A program made the translations under genes and the position numbers. The notes under the pieces were generated by a model. It was not told the origin of the DNA. It searched no databases and was given only the letters and a program-made list of their open reading frames with translations. From Dichetophora obliterata (Eukaryota > Arthropoda > Insecta > Diptera > Sciomyzidae): a stretch of DNA of 64,000 bases. The stretch is from positions 93,967,342 to 94,031,341 of the forward strand of contig OY986436.1 in assembly GCA_963920525.1 (NCBI GenBank). The letters are read 5' to 3'. Below, one piece after another: positions 56,311 through 64,000 of the stretch. The number at the start of each line of letters is the position of its first letter. Within the stretch, counting starts at the first letter, position 1.

Positions 56311-56814
56311 GTTTGAATATTCTCACACGTTATATATTATTTTTACACTGAAAAATGTCAATTACATAAAAAAAAAAAAAATATGTTTTTGTTGAAGTTT
56401 TTTTTAACGAAAGATTTTGTAAACATTTGGTACAATAAAAAAATGGCCACCTTAAATGTTCATTACACTTTTTTATTTAATCATTATTATGTCTACTTTA
56501 AGCTCCAAGAGTGCTAAGGTGCGCAAATTTCCAGTTGGCGTGTTTTTTAACCTGTTTGGTGGTCCTAAAAATGCTCATAAAGTATTTTAATTTCAAAACC
56601 AGGTTTCAACTATTTTTTATAGGTGTGATATTGAGAAATTGATATTGAAATAATTCGGGGTCTGTGAGCTCTAATACGGGTAATAATTTTAATAGTGATC
56701 AAAGTAATTAAATAAATTTTTGATGAATTTTACCTTTTCATAAAGTCATTTTGAATGAGAGGCATGCGTGGTTTCCATCTGATGTAGCTCATTTTCAAAC
56801 TTAAACTGCGTAAT
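56311..56814. other. No gene recognised
   Basis: AT-rich sequence between two mobile elements. No coding or RNA signal. Confidence 0.4.
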
Positions 56815-56817
56815 TTA

Positions 56818-57401
56818 TGGCGTTTTCTTTTCTCGAAAAAATTTTGCATTTTTTCTGCCTTCTTTGAGAATTCTGCACTTTTTGTGTTCTTTTCTCAAAA
56901 AAATTTTGACCTCTAAAAATAAATCGTGTTCTTTTCTCGAAAATTTTGACCTGAAAAGTATAAAAAATGCAAAATTTTTGCACTCTCAAGATCAACGGTT
57001 TTAAAGTTCTGCCCTCAAATGCTACCAACTGAAGAAACAAAAAAGTGACATGTTAAGAAAATATTGAACATTGTATTGACATTTTATTAAAGAGTGAGCT
57101 TATTCTTTACAAAAATTTATTATAATTAAACACAAAATAGCTGATATTAACGAAATAGCCACATCAGTGGTCTGTTTTATTAAAAATGAATTGCTGGATT
57201 GCTATTTCACGGAAAATTTCTGCAATTTATTTGATGTTTCACGATATAGCAGGGCAGCCAACACAACATTGAAAAAGAAGTTGCATTTTTATGTTCTTTT
57301 CTCGACTAAGAACAGGTCAACATTTTTTGAGTTAAGGTCAAAATTTAAAAAATTCTGCGCTCTCAGAGGGCAGAATTTTTTGGCGAGAAAAGAAAACGCC
57401 A
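56818..57401. mobile_element. 584-bp MITE with TTA duplication
   Basis: The left end TGGCGTTTTCTTTTCTCG and the same reversed at the right end, flanked by TTA (56815-56817 and 57402-57404). Inside, 'ttcttttctcgaaaattttg' phrases recur several times (56825, 56888, 56930) and in inverted form near 57340. The open frames here follow the repeats and are not called as genes. Confidence 0.8.
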
Positions 57402-57404
57402 TTA

Positions 57405-58205
57405 GATAAAAGATTTGTTATGCGAAATTTCAACTCTTTTAATTTTTTGTTGTGGAATTTAAAAAGATTTTACCGTTTACATAAAATCACATCGTATGGG
57501 AGGTAGGCGTGTTTTTCATCCGAGTTGGCTCACTTTCGAACTTGATCTTCAGTTTTTAGATAAAAGCTTATACATATATTAAATTTTATTACGGTAGCTT
57601 AAAAATAACGATTGTAATCGTGGTGACCGATAGACAGACGAATAGACGGGCATGGATAAATTGACTCAGGAAGTGATGCTGGTCAAGAATATATTTACAT
57701 TTCTACACCTGCCTATCTTTCTTTTGGGCGTTTTAAACGGAATGACAAAACTTTTTTACTTTAAGTTTCGTTATCGAAGCTTTTCTCATTTCTTAGTTAT
57801 GGGCCAATATAGATTTCACTTATATGGGAGGTGCTACGCCTAATTGTCCAATCCCACCGACATTTTGCAAGAATTTTAAAAATCACATATTAGGTATATA
57901 CCGATATTTCTATTAGCGTTGCTGTTAACTTACGTTTAAGATATAGCGCATAATGTCGCTCATTTGCTAGAAGAACGACATAACTCAAAAAACGGCATTT
58001 TGCTGAAAAAACATTTTTAGTTTTTATTGTGCTTTTATTTTTAAAGCATTTGTTTAAAATCAGTGAACGCCTAGAAAGCGTATGTACTATTAAGTTTTTT
58101 CAACATAAGTATACATGAATAGGCGTTGTTTATTTTTTAAGAGTTTAAATTAAGCAAAAACTTTGTCTTTTTTGGATTATGGCGCTCTTGTTGCAAAAGT
58201 ATATA
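57405..58205. other. Gene-free; holds a widespread fly repeat motif
   Basis: 'gacagacgaatagacgggca' followed by 'tggataaattgactcagga' and 'gctggtcaagaatatattta' (about 57632-57700) is a phrase common in interspersed fly repeats. No coding signal. Confidence 0.5.
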
Positions 58206-59059
58206 CAGTCATGTGAAAATTAATAGGGACACCTGTATTTTTATATTTAAAGCTGAATGATTTACATACAAGGTGCAACAGATATAGCATTAATTCCCTC
58301 GGGTGGTGGTTTCTCGTGATAAGGCAAGTATAAAACTTGATGGAGTTTCCTCCCACATTGTACAACTTTCAAGATACAGGGTGTTTTACGGTTTTCGTAC
58401 GTGTTTAGTATTATTGATCTAGAATCTAAACTACTCACCATAAAATAAAAAATAATATTTTGTATTTTAGAAAAAATATCAACTTTTTCATCAGTGTGTC
58501 ATGTGCTGTAGCGAAGCAAAAATGTAGAGATTATCCAACGAAATATCAACAAATTTTCTATCTTTTGTTTTAGCGGAGCTGTTATTGTCCAATGTTAAAA
58601 TTTAGAAAAATACTTTTGATTAAGTGTATTTTTACATTGAAAAAAGTCATTTTAAATTTGGACGATTACAGCTCCGCTAAAACAAAAGATACAAAATTTG
58701 TTGATATTTCGTTGAATAATCTCAAAATTTTAGCTCCGCTGCAGCTCATGACACGAAAGTGGTTAATATATTGATGGAAAAGTTGATATTTTTTCTAAAA
58801 TACAAAATATTATTTTTTATTTTATGGTGAGTAGTAAAGATTCTAGATCAATAATACTAGACACGTACGAAAACCGTAAAACAACCTGTATCTTGAAAGT
58901 TGTACAATGTATGAGGAAACTCCATAAAGTTTTATACTCTCCTTATCACGAGTAACCACCACCCGAGGGAATTAATGCTATATCTGTTGCACATTGTATG
59001 TAATTCATGCAGCTTTAAATATAAAAATACAGGTGTCCCTATTTATTTTCACATGACTG
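58206..59059. mobile_element. 854-bp palindromic Tc1-type element with TA duplication
   Basis: The left end CAGTCATGTGAAAATTAATA and the right end, reversed, CAGTCATGTGAAAATAAATA, flanked by TA (58204-58205 and 59060-59061). The arms are about 370 bp each ('ccctcgggtggtgg', 'acggttttcgtacgtgt', 'acaaaatattattttttat') around a ~100-bp loop. The element at 1838-2640 has the same organisation and end sequence. No transposase, so non-autonomous. Confidence 0.88.
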
Positions 59060-59061
59060 TA

Positions 59062-59540
59062 TATACTAGAGTGTCATAAATAAAAATGTGTCTTTATTGC
59101 TAGCAAAAAAACGCACATTTCTGAAGGTATTTAAACATCAAAGTTGTACTAAATAATTAATGCCAACATATATATACGAAAAACTTTGCTTTTATTGATC
59201 ATATTTTTTTAAATTATAGTTATAATAGAATTCAATGGCTTGTAACTTAAAAACAATTTAAAATGTATTAAAATGGAAACTTAATTAAGTCTTTATTATA
59301 AAACTCATATCAAAATCATAAATTCTCATAGAATGGTTTATAAAACGATGGAATGAGTTTCTTATTAATTAAGTCCATCAAATCGTCTTTCTTTTTTTTT
59401 TAAAGTTCTTGTTTTTTTAAGAAAGCTTTGTGTAAGCTGACAAAATAATTATTTTTTTTATAACATTAGCGTTTTTAAATTCACTTGGAATATACGAAGT
59501 TTTGAAAAAAACTGAGGTTGGTGACTCGCGTCTTACTTTA
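59062..59540. other. No gene recognised
   Basis: AT-rich sequence that may include the 3' end of the transposon gene remnant that starts at 59546. Confidence 0.4.
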
Positions 59541-59545
59541 AGTAC

Positions 59546-60543
59546 CTAAACATCTGACAATTGTAATTGTGATATATTTAAAGGCCCAATATCAGTTGCT
59601 AGTGTTTTTAAATCCAAAAAATCATCAAAACAAAATTCGTTAACATGAAATGGATCACCCTTTTTTTTTGCTGATCGTATAATATAAATATAGCTATCAA
59701 TCGAATAAATAGGACCACTCTTCAGCATTCGTTTCGCACTCTTTAGCATTCGTTTCGCTTCTATTAAAGAATGGGCTGAGTTTCCTTCATTTTGGGTATG
59801 TCCTTTTATTAAAAACTTATGAGTTATTGATTTTACTCCTAAGTAACGGACGGCGTATAAGTATGAAGCAATCATAAAAAAAATTTTTTGCTGGCCAGTA
59901 CAATTGTCCGAGTAAATTATTATTTCAGCTTAATTTGTTTTAGATAAATTTTCAATGTATTTAAATACGCACGTGCCCAATTAATTTACTCCTCGGTTTC
60001 CGTTCGATTCATCACAAAAAAGCACTCACATTTATTAGTTTTCATGTCATAAATCGTAAAATTATATACATTTAGTTTTAATTTGTATAATATCTAATCT
60101 AATAGCTTTATTTTTTGTATTTGTTTCGTATTCTTTTTCACTATTTCTCTTTTTCTTTCTTAAAGCTGCCTTCCAATTACTCGGGTTTCTTTCTCGTTTT
60201 TTCCCTTTTGACATGGACTTATAAAAACAGTTATTTCCAATGTATTTAAAAAGGAACTTTCAGTATTTGATTTCTTGTTCGATGTACTTGGACCTGCTTC
60301 ATCATTACCAATGTCAGAAACTTCAGAAAGCTTTTCATATATTATTTCATATATTATTTCATAAGATATTTGTTTCTTCAACCATGCATGATTTAAATAT
60401 AGTAGTTGAAGTAGCGGTTTTTTTTGCATGTTTCGGCTGTCATCGCTCCTTGGTACGTAGTTTTTGTCTTCTTCAGAATTGTCAGTTTTCTGAAAAGGAT
60501 GATGAGATGATGGCGAGGATGAAAATTTTCCAGCAGCAGACAT
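59546..60543 (-). pseudogene. Multi-copy insect transposon gene remnant (YSDNC...GHTQNE type)
   Basis: From 60543: a Ser/Asp-rich start with KNYVPRSDDS and EAGPSTSNKK. A frameshift near 60190 leads to KRERNPSNWKAALRKKKRN, then a long degenerate part. From 59928 follow IIIYSDNCTGQQKIFF, THKFLIKGHTQNEGNSAHSL, IE and IRSAKKKGDPF to the stop at 59546. This order (acidic start, NPSNWK, YSDNCxGQ with D, GHTQNExxxHSxIE with E) is that of a gene family found in many copies in insect genomes, with an RNase H-fold DDE-like C-terminus. I do not know its superfamily name with certainty. A 27-bp internal duplication gives AKRMLKSAKRMLKS. Several stops and frameshifts make it dead. Confidence 0.65.
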
Positions 60544-61320
60544 TTTAAGATGATCTAAAAATATTTAACTTTATACATACAAACATTTTTATCAATAATA
60601 TCGTATTATTCTGAATTATACACAGCATAAATCTTGTGAAGTCAACTATATTTTCGACTAGAACGACACATTGTCTACAATGTTTAAAGTTAACTTGTAA
60701 TTTTTACACAAGCTATCAACAATAACGGCATAACAAAAAATATTTTAATATGCGCAATAGTTATTTTATCAATAACGTCACATGTAGCGTTATAGCGAGC
60801 TTCGTTTGAAACAATTTTTTCAATAACACTGTCATAACTCAAAATAACACTATATACATGAATATTACAAACGATAATAAGGAACATACTTTTCCAGGAA
60901 TACTGTCCCAACTAATAATTTGTCACTATTTCTGATTAGCAAAACGTGTTTTCGATCTGATCATCAATGTACAACTGAGATAAGACGGTCTTGCAAATAA
61001 TAAAGCGAGTAAGATGCCAAACAAAATATCGGCATTTTTTGATGCCACGTAATGAGAAAGCATGATAGCATTACCATTTCTTGACAGATTATAGATCCTG
61101 TTACAATACACATTTCTGTATCATTAACTCCAAAATAGTCTTTTTTGTGTTATGCCGGTCCTCGAGTAAATGAGCGATGTGTTTAAGTTGTATGGCAGCT
61201 GACACACCCTATTGTCCAAAATTTCGGAAATACTTTTTTTATACTCTCCTATACCTTAAACATCGAAAACTACCAAAAAATTCCACAAAATACCATTTTA
61301 CGTCTAACTTGTACTAATGG
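60544..61320. other. No gene recognised
   Basis: Upstream region of the transposon gene remnant (minus strand). AT-rich with no clear terminal repeat, so the element boundary cannot be set. Confidence 0.4.
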
Positions 61321-61331
61321 TACGATGATGT

Positions 61332-61402
61332 ACGATGGTTGAATGGATAAGCTGTTGTTCTTACACTCACGCGGCCGAGGTTCGAGTCGCCTGATGGTGG
61401 TA
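61332..61402 (+). repeat. tRNA-like SINE head
   Basis: 'tggttgaatgg' at about 61335 is a perfect A-box pattern and 'gaggttcgagtcg' at about 61378 is close to a B box (GGTTCGAGTCG), about 43 bp apart. Stem pairing for a real T arm and acceptor is poor. A tRNA-derived repeat is more likely than a tRNA gene. Confidence 0.45.
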
Positions 61403-62480
61403 ATTTTAAGATTTCATTTAATGTTATAATAATATTTGCAGTTTTTCGCCAGTATAAAATTTTAATTCTGACAGGTTGCTGTTTAATAATATTATCAATT
61501 ATTGACAAATATCTTATATTTAGGCAGTTCGAGAAGGTTTGGATATTTTTAAATTAACGAATCGGTGACAAATCGCATTTTCGTTCTTTTTCCCGTTCGC
61601 GAATTCGAAAACGAAAATCATTAACGGTTAAAATGTCCGAGAATGCGGATTCGTTTCGAATTCGTTTGGCTTATTTGGCATATACTATACATGTAAACAT
61701 GTGTGTATGCTTTGTATAAACATGTGCTACATTTTTCAACTCAAATATTTCTAAACTCTTGTCATCTCACCTTTTTACCTTTTTAGTGTATAAGTTTAGT
61801 GCATATAAGTTTTGATTTAGTTGTTTTCTTTAAAATAACTCTTGTTTACACTCCACTCAATCGTAACACATTTTCAATATCAAAAACTCAACATCAAAAC
61901 ATATTTTCAATATTTCTCTTTATATTTTGTTGTGGTGTTTTCTTTCGCAAATTTAAAAAAGGTGATTTATTTTTATAAACACAGTGTACATATTTATATT
62001 GGACACAACAAATTGAACTGCTAGCAAAACAATAATTTTAGAGCTTAAGTTTGATTCCAAAATTGGTACATGAACATTTGTAAATATGCAAGTATTTATG
62101 TGATCCACAAACAATAATTTTTTAAAAACAGGTCATCCTTAGGATTATATTTTTCTTGTAATTATGACTGTAATATTTGTTTTATTAATATTATTGTTGG
62201 ACTTTTTCATGCATAAATTTATTTTTGGTACTCCTAATTCACACCACAAAAAAATTATACTTACTTTCAAAATGTAAAGTAAAAGAAGTTTACCTAGAAA
62301 TGAGCAAAAGCAAACATAAAGAAACACATAAATCTGCAGAAGTCAGCAAAAGTCATAAAAATGCTGGCATGCGTGATAGCTACAATTTTTTTTATTTTCT
62401 AAAGTATATCATTTCACGATACAATGTTGAAATATTAAAGCTTTTTATTATATTAACTTTTTTGTATAGTTAATTAACAT
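61403..62480. other. No gene recognised
   Basis: AT-rich. A short plus-strand frame (62300-62473: MSKSKHKETHKSAEVSKSHK, then a hydrophobic tail) has a Lys/Ser-rich start, but nothing supports it further. Confidence 0.4.
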
Positions 62481-62484
62481 ATTA

Positions 62485-62625
62485 TTATATTGGAGATTGC
62501 TTAAAGCCACTGGCAGCATAGTCCGCTGGCACTGAACGGTCGGATAGTTTAGGAAAATCAGGATCACCTGGATTGCATGCTTTACGGGAACTAATCACTC
62601 TCCAACCACCTTTGCGTGTCCAATC
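62485..62625 (-). CDS. Candidate terminal exon of a host gene (46 codons)
   Basis: On the minus strand 'atattttag' is followed by an open 46-codon frame: DWTRKGGWRVISSRKACNPG, DPDFPKLSDRSVPADYAASG, FKQSPI, then TAA at 62485-62487. It is richer in G/C than its surroundings, has balanced composition (three Pro-Asp/Gly pairs, two Trp) and does not resemble any transposon protein I know. An acceptor site exactly in phase supports an exon. Upstream exons would lie at higher coordinates. A possible short first exon is MKYHTGLTTTPIFP near 63875, but that is speculative. I do not recognise the protein. Confidence 0.45.
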   Translation of the reverse strand, partial: DWTRKGGWRVISSRKACNPGDPDFPKLSDRSVPADYAASGFKQSPI

Positions 62626-62964
62626 CTAAAATATAATGCATTGTTTATTGTCAATAAGAATGTATTGTTAGATGTATGTATGTATAGAAATGTATATTTT
62701 TAAACATACTCTAACTAAAATTTGTGTCTGTTTTTGTGATTTCTATGAAATGTTGGCTAATTATGCAAATTTAGGAGAATGATAGTGCTTTAAACCAGCG
62801 GTGTCACGGCAGTGAGCTAAACAAGGCCCAAATGTTACACGCTGCCAGTAAATCAAAAAATAAAATAATTCCAGACAAGTGATATTGAAAATGCTACAGC
62901 AAAAAACTCGCCATGTGTGCGCTACAAGAAAACCAACAAAAAACACACATCAGCAATAACATTG

Positions 62965-63765
62965 TCCGCATTCAGCGCAGACAACAGTTATGCCGTGGTT
63001 ATGCTAGCCAAACATAATTGCCGAACTTTTTTTGTTGTTATTGTTTCACGTATAAAATGAAGAAATAAACTTTTTCTCATATTCATTTTCTCGCTCTCGG
63101 ACCGAACATTTTGATTGCTGATTGAAACGCCAAACATGCCGAACTTTCTAGTGTTGGCTGTAGTCATTTTGTATAATAGCTTCAAAAAAGTAGGTAAAAG
63201 TATTAAAAAGTGAAGTCGATTGTGTCTTCAAGTAACCCTTAACATTAACAGCTAGCTAGCATGTCAGATATATGCAAACCATTTTGTTTAAGATATTATA
63301 ATAAAAATTCAGAGTAAGTAATATCAGTTCGTGTATTTTAATTCGTTAATTTAAAGTAAAAAAATGCAAATTAGGGTTGTGCTTTTTTGTGTTTTGACAT
63401 ACTATTACATATAATGTAACTGTGTCACCAATCATAGCATAACCACCAAACAAACATTTCAGCGAAGAGAACAAATTAACAAAAATGAACACCGAACATG
63501 TTTGGCTAGCATAACCACGGCATTAGCAACTGTTGTGTGAAAATTCGCTGAATGGTCGAATTTTGGGAGCGCTAACTAAAACTTATTAGAAAGCGGATGC
63601 CTTTTAGAAACCTTTGCAATTGAATTAAATTTACAAAATAATTAAATATAATTTAATTTAAACTAACTTCTGACGTGTAGCGAAGCAACACATTCAGAGA
63701 AAAACATCGCGCACTGAGGTAGCGCTACCATTCAGTTCACAACAGTTGTCTGCGCTGAATGCGGC
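62965..63765. mobile_element. ~800-bp foldback element
   Basis: The left end 'ccgcattcagcgcagacaac' (62966) matches the reversed right end (about 63764). An inner inverted block ('tgccgtggttatgctagcca', 62991) pairs with 'tggctagcataaccacggca' (63503). CATTG at 62960-62964 and 63766-63770 may be the target duplication. No ORF. The inner and outer inverted pairs overlap, so the arms have been rearranged or one copy sits inside another. Confidence 0.68.
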
Positions 63766-63770
63766 CATTG

Positions 63771-64000
63771 ATAGCTAGCTTTCGACGCGAGTAAGCAACA
63801 ACAATGTCATGTACATAATTCCTCGAATTACAACACACACGGAAATATTGGAGTTGTTGTTAAGCCCGTATGATACTTCATTGTTTTGTTCAAGTTCAAA
63901 ATCTGAAAAGAAGTGGCGAGTGAGTTAGACAGATATATACTGTTGGAAAAGGATGAAAACAGGCATCGTGCCACTTTTTTACATCTCCGCAACGTGACTA
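63771..64000. other. Window end, no feature established
   Basis: On the minus strand a short ATG frame (MKYHTGLTTTPIFP, followed by 'gtgtgtg') lies near 63835-63880. It is noted only because it could be a first exon for 62485-62625. Confidence 0.3.

Noticed and set aside
61332..61402. Functional tRNA gene
   Set aside because: A and B box words are present, but stems for T arm and acceptor do not pair; a SINE head is more likely.
62300..62473. Lys/Ser-rich small protein with hydrophobic tail
   Set aside because: There is no homology that I recognise, no splice support, and the hydrophobic tail can arise from A/T-rich sequence alone.

Overview
The window looks like repeat-dense, AT-rich intergenic or heterochromatic DNA from a higher fly (Diptera, Brachycera; a tephritid-like or muscoid fly would fit). 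The reasons are the DD41D 'rosa'-type mariners, P, Harbinger, hAT, BEL/Pao, RTE and Ty3/gypsy elements side by side, very short GT-AG introns (49-65 bp), and the wide fly motif for a 'gacagacg...catgg...gactca' repeat near 57.6 kb. I see no complete host gene. The only host-like coding signals are a lone terminal exon (62485-62625, minus) and a broken two-finger C2H2 frame (8767-9102, minus).

Layout. 0.4-0.7 kb: short tandem repeat. 1.8-2.6 kb: palindromic Tc1-type miniature element, with a better preserved relative at 58.2-59.1 kb. 2.8-5.2 kb: 5'-truncated Ty3/gypsy pol. 6.6-7.8 kb: nearly intact DD41D mariner, sitting between two inverted copies of a ~180-bp sequence. 8.2-9.5 kb: TTAATGAA-rich repeat, zinc-finger remnant, ~57-bp tandem repeat. 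9.5-11.1 kb: pieces of a non-LTR retrotransposon with RNase H.

11.87-21.75 kb: one 4.94-kb block present twice in tandem, differing at only about five sites. Each copy holds a palindromic TA-target element into which a P-superfamily element has inserted; the P element has CATG... termini, an 8-bp target duplication and a THAP-like N-terminus. The block ends inside a small TA-target MITE that is complete only in copy 2. 23.2-24.1 kb: internally deleted second DD41D mariner. 24-29.7 kb: repeats, including a tRNA-derived SINE in two direct copies.

29.8-41.4 kb: one BEL/Pao retrotransposon, about 5.7 kb long natively, with both LTRs. It was later split by two hAT insertions (8-bp duplications), one of which contains an RTE element (11-bp duplication) and the other several MITEs, and by a TAA-target MITE in its 5' LTR. 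41.5-45.4 kb: tandemly repeated modules and a perfect-ended 153-bp MITE. 45.9-47.1 kb: pogo-like and Tc1-like remnants.

47.1-56.3 kb: three palindromic (foldback) elements. The first carries an apparently intact Harbinger transposon (48056-50780) whose empty site can be read in the mirror arm. The third (51.6-56.3 kb) contains the second. 56.8-57.4 kb: TTA-target MITE. 59.5-60.5 kb: degenerate multi-copy insect DDE-type transposon gene. 63-63.8 kb: another foldback element. The functional units are all transposons. The Harbinger pair (DDE transposase plus Myb/SANT-like partner) is the only gene set that looks able to act together.
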